Source: Globodera rostochiensis
Taxonomy: Eukaryota; Nematoda; Chromadorea; Rhabditida; Heteroderidae
Assembly (NCBI GenBank): GCA_018350325.1
Contig: JAEVLN010000003.1
Span: forward strand, 2,093,214-2,157,213
Direction of reading: 5' to 3'
Length of the DNA: 64,000 nucleotides
Of the stretch, positions 11,093-22,055 are shown piece by piece. Both the position numbers and the translations under genes were made by a program. How positions within the stretch are numbered: position 1 is the stretch's first letter; every line of letters begins with the position of its first letter. The notes beneath the pieces were generated by a model, which saw nothing but the letters and a program-made list of their open reading frames with translations, was not told the origin of the DNA and searched no databases.

Positions 11093-11514
11093 CAAATTGG
11101 TGTCAGTTTTTTATTTAAAAAAACGTTTTTTTTGCACTAAACTCTGATCCCTTCTCGATGCTGTACAATAATATGTAATAAAAATGTAAGAGCATTATAA
11201 AATTTATCTTTAGAAAGACAGCTTCCACATTTGCGGCTTTTTCGCATGATTTTGACACATATTTCGTAAATTGGCAATTGGCACGCCGGTTTGCTAATCA
11301 TTTTACACGTTTTTTGATGATATTCATTTCTTTTCTATTTTTAGTTCGAACGTAATGAATGATTCCGGACAATTGGGTCGACGAGCTGACCCTTCAGTTA
11401 CTGAACGGCGCTGACACGTGCGTTTGTGTTTCCTTGGTCAATTTGCTTTTTATTTTGATTTTTCGACTCGTTTAGACAAATCTTTTACAATAAAGAATTC
11501 TTTTTTTTAAGATA

Positions 11515-11739
11515 TTATGCGCTCTTAATGCCCAGTTTAATTTTTGTGAGTTCTAATTGATTGCAATCACAAGCCCAAATAAAGAAATGTTTTAGGTTGT
11601 CGTCGTCCATTTTGTTGCGCTGGAAATTGGTCTTGAGTTCTTCATAAACAATTGATATGCGGCCGCGGTTTAAATGTTCCTTCTCAAATAATTGATGTGC
11701 CCGAGAGCTTGTCTTGTGTTTTCTAATGAACATAATCAC
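11515..11739 (-). CDS. Small hypothetical open frame
   Basis: A 74-codon frame with mixed residues (KHKTSSRAHQLFEKEHLN, then NKMDDDNLKHFFIWACDCNQ) and a normal ATG. I recognise no family. It is unusually protein-like for this AT-rich stretch but could be a chance frame or a remnant exon. Confidence 0.2.
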   Translation of the reverse strand: MIMFIRKHKTSSRAHQLFEKEHLNRGRISIVYEELKTNFQRNKMDDDNLKHFFIWACDCNQLELTKIKLGIKSA

Positions 11740-11773
11740 AAAAATCTACTTTTGAGGGTATGTAACCATATTT

Positions 11774-11862
11774 TGGTCTCAAATCGCTTCTTTACACCCC
11801 CCGTTAACTCGATGTCTTTTTATTTTCTATGTCGCAAAAGCAATTCTGACTGTAATAGGAAA
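11774..11862 (+). repeat. Dispersed repeat, copy 2 of 2
   Basis: CTCAAATCGCTTCTTTACAC, CCGTTAACTCGATGTC and AATTCTGACTGT align with the copy at 10073-10160. Confidence 0.6.
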
Positions 11863-12046
11863 AAAGTTTTGAAAAAATTGACCCAGAAAGCCTCGCCGAC
11901 GTTGCTGACTATGTCCATATTTACAATTTTTATAACAAAAATAACAATAAACAGTTAATTAGGTCAACTAAACGTTTAAATTTTACAACAAAAAACAATG
12001 AAGTGAGATCCTTTGGATGCTCTTAGTAGGTCTAACGAATGCCTTA

Positions 12047-14852
12047 TTACTCGTCGAATGCCGATTCCTCCGCGTTTATCACCTCCCAATTCTTCAACGC
12101 TGTGCTCAATCTCTCCGTCGGGCTCGGCACCAATTTGTTATTGAGATGGCTTTCCAACTGACCACTTGCCGCTAAAAGCAATCCGAGAAAAGGCGGACTC
12201 GGTTGCATTGCGGACGAAAGATACTCCGGATGGTATTGAACTCCGACAAAGAATTGATGGGCTTAAAAAACGATTGAATTGTGCAAAGTTTGGGTTAAAA
12301 CTGACTGTCACGCGACAATTCCGCCATCTCCATACGAATGACAGTGCCAGATGATTCATTGCCTCCGAAGCTGCAAATCTGTTCAACCTTTTCAACAAGC
12401 TGTCCCTTAAAAGACAAATCATATAAAAGACATTCCGGTCTATGAGGCAAAACAACGATTACCGGATCAGTCAATTTCTTCTCGACAATTTGCAAAACAG
12501 CGGCGGACGTTTCATCAACTCCGACCCCTTAAATTCAAAAATATTTTAACGATACAAATAAAAATTGACTAACCAACAAAGCGAAGACCCTTTTTGGTCA
12601 ACTCGGGCACAATGGACGGGTTAATCTATGCAAGAAAAATTAGAAGCGCAATGAATGAGAAAAAAAAAGTTGAAACATGCTTCGTATCGATGCCTGAAAA
12701 TGTGGTTAAATCATTAGAAGTAAAGCTGGTTGTGAGCATCAACTTACCGATGACGTTCATCCACCGATTCTTGATTGTAGTAGAGTTTCCCTAAAGTAAA
12801 AAGTTGAAAATCATTGAGAAGGGCCACAGCCGTTCGAGAAGTTAAAAATTCTTTGTGTTCACCCGCTCCCTTTATTTAAGGCTGAACAAGGGCAGGGCCC
12901 TCACTATCAGGTCAGACCATTCCAAAAAGTCTGTCCTTTCACCCCAAGGCTACGGTTTCTTTACAATAAAAGTTACTAATGAGTGAGTCTTCCGTCAGAA
13001 AAACGGTCTCCCGTTTGCCCAAACGCATTGTGGCTCCCATTCCGTGCCTCTCGCTCGCATGTTCCGGCATGTCGATCACAACCTAACGACTTTGGGTGAT
13101 CAGAAAAGAAAAAGTTAAATTAACCTGTTGCTTATCTGACAAATTCTTGGCAAATTCCGTTGAATTCGCTCCATCAATTCCGCAAACATTGCGCGCAAAT
13201 TCAATTGCAGCGCATTGAAGTCCCAGACAAATGCCTGAGAATTTTCAATTCGATTTTTTTTCTTCAAAAAGAAATAACCCAAAAATGGAATGTTGTTTTC
13301 CCGCGCATATTTACACGCCTCAATCTTTCCTTCTGTGCCGCGGTTGCCAAAACCTCCGGGGACCAAAATTCCACTAAATGCAATTCTTTTACGTCGTTGA
13401 CCCAATTCAGAAACTCACTGGCATTTGCGCAGCTCTTCCCATGCGCGCTCATATTCCGACGTCGAATCGCCCCCATTTTCGACCCCTTCGAGCAGTTCCG
13501 AACTTATAAATCGAATATTGACTTTCCGAGACGCACAAACGGCGGCGTGCTGAAGCGCTTTGACGACAGACGCGTACGCGTCGGTGAATACCTTCCCGTT
13601 GTCGGCCTTCACATATTTGGCGACGAGGGCAATTCGCACCTCCTCTTGCGACTTTTCATAACTTAACGTGTCAAGCCGATAAATCCAAATTTTTCAACAA
13701 AAAAAAAAGTCCAAAATTCACACTTACAATTCGCTGATCGCGCCCCATTTGGAGAAAAAGTCCAAAGTCTGATCATTTTGCTGCAAGATCGGCAATTGGA
13801 GCTGAGTTCTCAACAATTCGAACACATTCTGTTCGTGCAGAAGCAATGGCACGTTGTAAACGCTAGGACAGTCGTAAACATCGAAGATTTCTGTTGGTTC
13901 GAGTTGGGAAAAGGCGGCGATTTTGGCACGAAGTGCCGGGGTAATTGGTTTCTGCGAGCGACACATCAAAAGGTCGGGGATGAGCCCCGTCTCGCGAAGA
14001 CTGCGAATCCCATTCTGAGCCGGTTTGGTTTTGATCTCTCCTTCCTAAACAAAATGATGGAAAAAACGACGGAACATTTGGATTACTTCGTGCAAAAGTT
14101 TTGTAACATGCACTGTAAGAAAACGATTTCGGTAGCTCTTCCGTTGAAAGGCATCACTGAATGCCTAAATAGAAAAAGTGCCGTTGACAAAAAGCAAACG
14201 CTTCACTTTTGTGTATGGCATTCCTTCAATGTCGCCAATAGTGCCACCGAGCTGCAAATGAACATTTTAATGGAATCAAAAGCGTTTTGGGTCATAACCA
14301 ACCTCAACAATGCAAACGTGCGGTGCCTTTCCTGTTCCATCGACAGAAACCATTGAAACTCGCTCCACCCATTCAATGATTGAGTCGGTTAAATGTGGCA
14401 CAATTCCAACCGTCTAAAAGGCGAAAATTAAAAGGGTTTAACAAACAGAAAAAACCTTTCCCGAATATTTTCCTTCCCTCTCGCGCTGATAGATTTGGTG
14501 GTTTATTTTACCCGTAGTGATGTTGTTATCCCGCGTCAGTCGAATGTCAAGAAAACGCTCGTAATTTCCGAGATCCAAGTCAACTTCGCCTCCATCGTCC
14601 AACACAAAAACTTCACCTGCAAAATATGTAATCAGAAAGTGAAACAACAAGACATATTTGAGATGACTTACCATGTTCGAATGGGGAAAGTGTGCCAGCA
14701 TCAAAATTGATATACGGATCAATTTTGATCGCAGTTACACGGTACCCGTACGCCTTCAAAACCACGCCAAGACTTGACGAAACAATGCCTTTCCCAACGC
14801 CGCTCATCACTCCGCCAGTGACAAGGATAAGCTTGACCGGTTCCTCTGCCAT
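12047..14852 (-). CDS. CTP synthase, copy A
   Basis: Makes CTP from UTP, ATP and glutamine. Start ATG at 14852 ([20 protein letters not shown]), just inside a TTTTTAG acceptor; an in-frame upstream stretch adds only non-ATG codons. The synthase domain has the P-loop [24 protein letters not shown] and [10 protein letters not shown]. The glutaminase domain has [11 protein letters not shown]; the intron about 13218-13265 joins IPFLG to [15 protein letters not shown], so the nucleophile cysteine is intact. HPEYL near the C-terminus supplies the His-Glu pair. About ten short introns; the last residues are ESAFDE and TAA at 12047-12049. Length about 590-600 aa, normal for the family. An almost identical copy B lies inverted at 41120-43835. 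The intron at about 12794-12970 is longer in this copy. Confidence 0.92.
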
Positions 14853-15920
14853 TGCTAGCAATGAAATTTGCCTAAAAATAAATGAATAAATTTGATTTTT
14901 GGAAATTGTTGAATTCGGGTCCTCGGAATTTGTCGAAATGGAAATCGGAGTCTACGCCTCTAGAAACACCGTTTATCGACTTCTGGAAAAAAACATTTCA
15001 AAAAAGGGGGGGGGGAGGGGAAGGACAACCCCTACTATTACCACAGCTAGAACATGTAGTGAATGATACCAATAATAAAGTCCGAGGGGGGGGGGGGGTC
15101 GATTCTGAGGGCGGTCGATTATAACGAAAAATTGCCTCTATGCTCTCAATTCCCTTCCCAACTGCACATACGAATTCAATGAGATTTACTTGATTTGACT
15201 ATAGCGAATGCGGCATTACGTCAATCAAACAAAAGGAGGAGCAAAAGGATAGAGAGGTGGGGGGGGGGGGTTGGAAGGAGTGTTTGGATGGGAGACGAAT
15301 GGAATGGATGCGAAGTTGGTTGCACCCATCTACTACAAACATTTATTGGAAAAAGTGCTTACAAATTAACTAAAATGCAATAAAAAGGGAAAAATCACGG
15401 GAACAGGACGTTTGGGCGCTGCCGTTTGGGCGACAGACCTTCTTCATGGAACCAACCAAACCAAATAAATTTGGTAACAATCGAAAACTTTTGTTGGGTA
15501 GATTTTGTATTCAAATCAACAAGGTGATTAAATCCTTTTCAAAAAAGTTATAATCGAAAATAGAACAAAAATTTAGGCGCTCTTTTTAAACCATTTAAAG
15601 GAAATGAATAAATTCGACCATTCTTTGCCTTTTCGATGTAAGTTCGTGCTTTTTAAATGATTTTGAATTGTGTTTTTCAAAAAAGGGGAGTGGGGGACAA
15701 ACTAAACTACATATTTCCAATTTTTCTAGATACGGCCGGGCAGATGAGCAGGTAAAACCATTTGGCATGGCCATGCCGAGGACTCAAAAACGGGAAGAAG
15801 GGATTGGGGTATTCTTCAGGAAACAAAAAAGGGATTTTCGTTTACGTATTTCATATGTTTTAAGAATAATGATAAAATGGTGGAAAATCAAATAACAGAT
15901 CGATCCCGATCAAAATTCTG
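14853..15920. other. Intergenic region between CTP synthase A and mS34
   Basis: Holds a dispersed repeat (14905-15075), G-runs at 15007, 15087 and 15263, and AT-rich DNA. No gene recognised. Confidence 0.6.
14905..15075 (+). repeat. Dispersed repeat family, copy near CTP synthase A
   Basis: Contains GAATTCGGGTCCTCGGAAT, TTGTCGAAATGGAAATCGGA, GTCTACGCCTCTAGAAACAC, then an A-run, G10 and ATGTAGTGAA. A related copy lies at 44630-44830 in the same orientation, and a partial reverse-complement copy at about 41020-41100 just upstream of CTP synthase B. Confidence 0.65.
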
Positions 15921-16743
15921 TCAGACAGATTCATCAAATTGTTCAAACGTTTGTCGAGCAAAACGGTAAAAGGTCAGCTGAGGTTCTGGCGACCAGGAGT
16001 CGATTTTTGTGGGCAACATTTGCCCGTACAAATCCAAAAAAACGCCGGGCTCAACTTCGTCATAAATTGAATCGGACATTTTCGTTGGCTCCGTCCGTTT
16101 GATGAATTTGCGATATATTTCAAAGTTCGGGTCGAGACAAACATCCAAAGGGGCTCGTTTTTTGCTGAGGAACTCGTCGGAGCCGTACTTTTCGGCCCAT
16201 TTATTAGACAGAAGTTGCTAAACTGGGAGTTAAGCATCGAAGGAACGCGGAGGAGACTGAACCTGCAACGGGGGAATGGGAAAACTGCTTGGGATGTTTA
16301 AAGACGCCATTCGCTGTTTATCCTCCGTAAAATTCTTTTCCTCATGCTTATGGATCAGAATCCAATCCGATCTGTTCAGGTCCGAGTCGAATTCGAATAA
16401 GCCCAAATGTCTGCCTCGAAAGGTCCAGTCAGCCTGAAATTTGAGAAAATCCAACCACGACAGTCGCCAACCAACAAACAAACCCAAAGACGCCCCTCCT
16501 GCAGCCATCGGTCCATCGCAGGACGCGCCTGAACTGCTTGCACTCAGACCAATACAAACACTCGGCCTGTAGACCACCCACCTTTACAATCCGCAGGTAC
16601 GACGGCTGGTCTGGCCATCTGCGCGTCCATTCGGTTTTGGTCACGTACCTGCCAACGCCCAGCCCTCTCAACTGGGCGAGAATCTCCCACAAAAACTTTC
16701 CATCGCTGGCACAATCGTGGACACCGAAGAAGCGAAGAGACAT
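15921..16743 (-). CDS. mrps-34: Mitochondrial ribosomal protein mS34 (MRPS34)
   Basis: Metazoan-specific protein of the mitochondrial small ribosomal subunit. The start MSLRFFGVHDCASDGKFLWE leads into ILAQLRGLGVGRYVTKTEW and SYLRIVKV, matching the mS34 core (LW-E-LA-L---GVGR-VT---W). Intron 16434-16583 (GTGGGT donor, AAATTTCAG acceptor) joins it to ADWTFRGRHLGLFEF and WILIHKHEEKNF, again family-typical (KHEE). A second intron near 16215-16260 leads to SNKWAEKYGSDEF and the C-terminus ending FEQFDESV with a stop at 15921. Length about 210 aa, normal. It lies between two other minus-strand genes, 474 bp downstream of the TAO kinase stop, too far for a tight worm operon but in the same direction. 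Confidence 0.82.
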
Positions 16744-17216
16744 CCGAAAAATGGCTGGAATCAGTGATTTTAAGTCGCAATATCATCAACAATACAAATG
16801 GTTATCGATGTAAACATGTTCCGCCGGCCCACACATTCTCGAGTTTTAAAAATGGAATTTATAAGCAATAAAAAAAAAAGTGTGATTGCAATGTGTAGTA
16901 GAGTGGATGGGTAATCAAATTCATTAATTTGAACTGAGTTGGTGGACCTAATTCCAAATTTATTGTGTAATAATGAGCAATTGAAGAAAATATACGTAGC
17001 AAAAAACGCTTTGGGTTTTTCCTACAAAAAAAAAAAGTAAATAATTGACAATACAATAGAGAAAGAAGTCCGGTTAAAAGAGACTGAGCCGGTACCCGTG
17101 AAGTTCGAATTGATTAAGTGTAAATGTAGAAGCAAAATGACTGGCATATGTACACACAAAAATTCATGGAAGGATAAGTAAACGAAGACATGAAGCATTG
17201 AGGAAGACAGCGTCAC
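16744..17216. other. Short intergenic region
   Basis: AT-rich spacer between TAO kinase 3' end and mS34 5' end on the minus strand. No other feature seen. Confidence 0.6.
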
Positions 17217-20200
17217 TCATAAATTAGTGGAAGAGTTCCGTTTCGCATTGTGCAGTTTCAGTGAACCGTTCCGATCCAAGTTCGTGTTGTCGCTGTGATT
17301 TGACTGTTCCACAGTTTGAGCGCTGCTACTGCTGACACTTTGGCGCGGCGTAGAAAACTGAGAACTGCTCGACTGCTCAACGGGCCCTTCTCGCTCAACG
17401 GAAGTCCTCCGCTGCTGGTGCTCAGAAATGGTTGGCTCCAACGCATGCGATTGTCTTGCATGCAATTGCGACAATTGACGCTCTCTGGTCCGCTCAAACT
17501 GGACCTTCTCTTCGTTCATCTGCAAACATCGTCATTTAAACTTGACGCTTTTTTAAGACTTTATGGGTTACCCTACATTTTGCCTCCATTACGTTTTGCC
17601 TCCTCAGCCAAAATGTTACATTTTGCCTCCTCAGTCAAAATGTTACATTTTGCCTCCGTTACATTTTGCCTCCATTACGTTTTGCCACCTCAAATTTCGC
17701 ACTGTTACGTCTGCTAATGTTACGTCATGTTTTCATTTAATTGCTCAATTCTTCAATTTTATTCATAACTTTTTTACTGCTTTCACATTCATTTCCAATA
17801 GCAGCATTATAACAAGATTTTTACAATTATGGACGCTGATAGCGGCCTGATTATTGACGACTTAGACCAAGAGGAGAACAGTGAAAATGTGGACCCGGAT
17901 GAAGAAGTTGCGGAACAAGTTCAATTCGAAAAAGGCACAACGACACACGGAGCATTAGCTTTGTGGTTCAGAGGTGGGAAAGAAAGACTTAAAATTTTAT
18001 CCAACTTACAAATTAGGACATCGATATGTGCGAAGGCGCACTAATTGTGCTTGGTTTCGGTGTGAGAAGCGCTTTTGTCCCGCAGGTGCCAAATTGGTTG
18101 ATGAGGAAGCGATGCGCAATTTACACATTTGTCAGACGCAATAAAACCTTTTTTTTCTGGTGGCAAATTTCGTGGCAAAATGTAACATTTTGGCTGAGGA
18201 GGCAAAATGTAACATTTTGGCTGGGGAGGCAAAACATAACGGAGGCAAAACGTAAAGGAGGCAAAACGTAATGGAGGCAAAATGTAGGGACACCGACTTT
18301 ATGACCCACTTTCTGTTTCAACACCGCCAACCGGAGATTGATACGGTCTTGGAGTTGTACACGCTCCCGCTCAACTTGTGCGTTTAGGTCCGTCTTCTGT
18401 TTATCCTGATACTCTGTGAGCATGCTTAACTCTCTGTCCAGTTTCTCAGTGAGTTGTCGTAAGTCCTCCTCCTGCTGCGAGTCCAATTTGATCTTAAATC
18501 AGCACGACATAGTTTACGAGGAGTCCATGTGTTTGCTTCAGTTTTTGCTCACCGTCTGCTCCGTGACCATTGTCTCAATGGTCGACTCGTATTGGTCCGC
18601 AAGTGACGCAATCTTTCTGTTCTGTTCCTCCTTCAACCGGTTCAACAGCTCTTTATGCTCCTCCCTGGGTGCCATTTGGAGCATCTGCGCCTGGTAGGCT
18701 TTGAACTGCCTGGTCTGAATTTTGACCGCTTGTCGAAATTGCTTTCTGATGATTGCTTCTTTGCCCTTAAAAGGGGGGTTTTTTTAATGTTAAACAACAT
18801 CCACTCCAATTCCACCTTCAGTTCTCGTGGCTGCTGTTTAGATTGGAGCGCGTGCTCCTTCGTCTTCTGCTCCAGTGCCCTTTTGTTGAAGTCCGTTTGG
18901 CTGTTCAACTCCAGCTCGTGCTGCACCTCCAAGTGCCGTTGCTTCAGTTGCTCAATGGCATGGAAATGGCTCAATTCCTGATCCCTCGCTACTTCATGGT
19001 GCTTGATGAGAAGGGCGTGCTGTGTCTCAATTTGTCTCGCTCGAATGTTCAATTCCTATAAATTTTGCAACGGTAAAATTGAACATTTTTTTTCGGGGAA
19101 AAAAAACATTGTTGGTTAGCTGATTTTCAAGTGAATGATGACGCATCAGCTGCTGTCTTTGCAATTCCTTTAGGTCTTTTTCGAGCATCAAATTCTGTTC
19201 GGCCATGTATTTATGCTCCGTCCGCTCCTTTATTTCGGACAGTTTTGTCTTCACTGTTTTGAGAGCGGATTCGTAGTTCACCCGGGAAAGTCCCTTTTCC
19301 TTTAGGTCCTAAAACTGTTAAATATAATTTAATACAATTTTTGGAAAGTCACCGTTTTACAGCGCTCTTTGTTGAATTTGTATTCCTTCTTTTGGCATGC
19401 AACGTAACTTTTGAGGTCGTTTTTTAAATGCGATTGTTTGCTTTTCCGACTCTTCCTCAATTCGTCGTCGTTCTCCCGGAGTTTACGCTCCAACTCAATT
19501 TGAACTTGACTTTTCACCTTGGACATTTCTCTCTGACAATTCTGGTAGACTTGCTCGTATTCACGATCCAACTTCAATCTGCAAGCTTCCGCTTCAAACG
19601 TGCAACGATCTTCGAGCTGAAAAATGATCAGTGAATGAATGTTTTTTGTTGTGTACCCCGGTTAGGACATTATTAAATATAAATAAGTGGGGTCAGTCAG
19701 TATTATTCGGGAGAAAAAACAGAATTTGGGTTGGGGACCCGAAATGGAACGCCTTCCTTAAAAGTAGTCTTAGAGCAATGCCCAACAAACAGTCCATTAG
19801 TCAGCGTTTTCAGTGAGATAATCTTTTCTTTAATTTAAAATCCTTTCCGACCATTTGGCCAACTGACCTGTCTCAACTCCTTGTGGTGTTGTTGGCGCAA
19901 GCGCTTATACCCGCACATTTGTTCGTACAAATTGTTTTCAGCTTGGTAATCCTGCACTTCTTTTGCGATGATTTTCGTCGTTCTTAGAGTGGAAAATTTC
20001 GAACGACGGAGCGTGTTGATTTCGTCCTGAAAAAGGTGTTTAGTTCGTCCATTAGCAAGCCGAGCTGTGCTTTACCTTAACTTGCTGCTGATCCAAAACA
20101 ATAGAAAATGAGGGGCAATGGTGCCCATTCTCTTGGCCTGTCTCGTTGTTGGACGACGTCAGAGAGTCGTTGCCGCTTAAACTGATAATCGTTTTGTTTC

Positions 20201-22055
20201 GAGACAACGCCTCGCCATTGATTTGGTTTTCAACCGATTGTTTGTGGCATTCGTCTCCGTTGATGGCATCCTTTTTTGCGTTTAAAAAGTCCGTTAGACA
20301 ACGGTAAAGTGAATAAAGTTGCAAAACGGAACCTCCACATTGGCCTCAACACTGCGAGTTTCCGAAAGCCGCTCGTTGTCGTTGGACTCCTCCAAACAGA
20401 CCAACTTGCGCAACTTCCCGTACTGCGACTGGTCCTGCTCCTTGACGGCCTCCTTCATCCGGTTGATCAGGTCAAAAATCACATTCTGAGGCCGTTCCCC
20501 AACAACAAAAGGATGCTAAAAATAATCAAATGGGATTGTGTCCTATTTTGTTGAATTCGAATTAAACTTATTTTTTATTAATTATTAAGGCATTAAATAC
20601 CTTCAAACAGGCACTCGTCGAAAGCCTTTGGGCCGGATCTTTCCTAAGGCACTGATCGACAAAAGAACGAAATGACTCCGACCAAACGGCCGCGTCCGCC
20701 TCCTCCGTCGAATTGAATTGCAAAGTCGGCGGATCATTTTGAGCAATGTGATACATGGCCGAATAAGCCTAACAATAAGAAAACTCTTTTTAACCAATAA
20801 ACAACAACTGACATTCATGTCCAAGAGAGGCGGTCTCATTTCAGCTGAAAAACAAAAAAATTCGACAATTTTATAATATCGTTCAATAAGTACAAACCAA
20901 GTTCGATGCAAGTGATACCAAACGACCAAATGTCGGCACGTTCATCGTAAATGCCGGAGTCTTGCGCTAATATAACTTCCGGTGCCATCCTAAAACCTCG
21001 TTTTAAGACTAATTAATTAAAATCACATTTAAATCTAAATTTTCACCTACCAATATGGGCTCCCAACAAATGTTTGTGCTGGTGAGCTGAGAGAGGCGCT
21101 TCCCAGATCGGCCAATTTGACAACACCCGACTCCGTAAGTAAAATATTGCCAGCCTAAATTGGTTTCAATTCAACTTTCCCAGAAAATCTCTCTTTTTAG
21201 GTCAGTTTTGAGCATCTACCGAGATCAAACGGTGTCAATAAGCGCTGAGAGGAAATCTCAAAAATTGATGAATTTTGAAAACGGAAAAAATTCAGCCTGA
21301 GGCAAATTTTCTTAGTATTTTTTTGCCTCATCCATTGGCTAATCAATCCTACGAATGTGAGGATGGACTTTGTGGCCAATACCTTTATGTCCCGGTGTAT
21401 CCTTTTCAGGCCATGCAAATGTGCAACACCGTACAAAGTTTGCAGACAAATCGCGGCTATTTCCACCTCCAAAAAAGGCTTTTTGTACACCTTTAAAAGG
21501 TTTGTTTTAGGATTCCCAAAACGGCACAATTCTCCAACACCTTCAGAATGTCGGCAGTCGACCCAACGCAATACTCCATCACCAACCTGAATTTAAATGG
21601 CTTCTGTAATTAAAGAAAGTAAAGGGAAAAGCATAAAGAGAAAGAGACCAGCAAGACTGCTCCTTCAGAAAGGAGGCTTTGTAGCAGACAATGTTTGGGT
21701 GACGGATGGACTTCAAGAAGCGCACCTCTCTGATGATGTCATTCCATTTGTCCATGGATTGTTTCCCGGAGAAATTCATCTTCTGAACCAAACCACCCCT
21801 CAAACTGTGCATCTCCAGACTTTCCTACCTTTATCGCCACCGTTTCGTGCGTATCTTTGTCAAGTGCCTAATTCGAAAATAAATCTTTTAGGTTTTATAT
21901 TTCAAATTCGAACAAACATAAAACACTGCTCCGAATGCGCCATGGCCTATTTCACGAAGATCCTCGTAACGCTGCTCGGGATCCTTTAATGAAAATAATT
22001 CCGCGACTTCAGGATCCTTTAGGTTTCCCGGTTTCAGTTTCGCGTTTGAGGGCAT
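17217..22055 (-). CDS. kin-18: TAO-type Ste20 protein kinase (TAOK / kin-18)
   Basis: Complete gene of a MAP3K-level Ste20 kinase that in animals acts on MKK3/6-p38, Hippo and microtubule regulation. Start at 22055: [20 protein letters not shown], the conserved TAO N-terminus. Kinase domain: glycine loop [26 protein letters not shown] (catalytic Lys), [45 protein letters not shown] (DLG rather than DFG), [19 protein letters not shown], then [11 protein letters not shown] and [20 protein letters not shown] in subdomains [20 protein letters not shown] and [11 protein letters not shown] follow as in TAOK1. The C-terminal half (exons from 20000 to 17219) is long coiled coil: [70 protein letters not shown], matching the TAO regulatory domain. 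The stop is at 17217. The penultimate intron (17520-18309) has been expanded by a transposon insertion. Confidence 0.9.
17557..17565 (+). repeat. 9-bp target-site duplication, left
   Basis: GACTTTATG immediately outside the left end of the inserted element; the identical 9-mer flanks the right end at 18295-18303. Confidence 0.8.
17566..18294 (+). mobile_element. Mutator-like (MULE) element with FLYWCH gene, inserted in TAO kinase intron
   Basis: A 729-bp element. The left end GGTTACCCTACATTTTGCC mirrors the right end, whose reverse complement is GGTGTCCCTACATTTTGCC. Arms of about 135-145 bp are built of subrepeats of GGAGGCAAAA(T/C)GTAA and CATTTTGGCTGAGGAGGC in opposite orientation. It is bounded by perfect 9-bp direct repeats (GACTTTATG). 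Nine-base duplications and long, repeat-built TIRs are typical of Mutator-like elements. The interior carries a two-exon FLYWCH zinc-finger gene and no transposase, so it would be non-autonomous. It lies within an intron of the kinase, 6 bp from the donor side if the duplication is included, and is read antisense to the kinase transcript. Confidence 0.82.
17829..18144 (+). CDS. Small FLYWCH-type zinc-finger protein (two exons, nested in transposon)
   Basis: Exon 1 17829-17973, intron 17974-18016 (43 nt, GTGGGA...AATTAG), exon 2 18017-18144; 90 codons plus stop. The N-terminus is acidic ([20 protein letters not shown]). After splicing, ALALWFRG joins [20 protein letters not shown], followed by PAGAKLV and LHICQ. 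This gives the FLYWCH order: aromatic/leucine strand, G-(Y/H)-R-Y, W-F-R-C, C-P-A-G, then H-x-C (a C2HC variant of the usual H-x-H). FLYWCH and WRKY-GCM1 fingers are the DNA-binding domains of many MULE transposases and of worm flh regulators. Without the intron the two halves are in different frames, so the perfect restoration of the fold by a canonical intron argues for a real gene. An AATAAA overlaps the stop codon (18140-18145). Likely role: binding the element's own ends or host DNA; not shown. Confidence 0.75.
18295..18303 (+). repeat. 9-bp target-site duplication, right
   Basis: GACTTTATG, identical to 17557-17565. Confidence 0.8.

Larger units (their letters stand above)
9962..12046. 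other. AT-rich intergenic region with repeats
   Basis: No recognised gene. It contains an inverted repeat at about 10941-11092, a pair of diverged direct repeats (about 10073-10160 and 11774-11862), one poly-G run at 10441, and a weak 74-codon frame at 11515-11739 (-). Confidence 0.6.

Noticed and set aside
13215..13270. Loss of the glutaminase nucleophile in CTP synthase
   Set aside because: The unspliced frame hides it; splicing the intron ending CTCAG gives GICLGLQ in both copies.
17960..18030. Apparent frameshift inside the FLYWCH gene
   Set aside because: A canonical 43-nt intron (17974-18016) restores the finger exactly.
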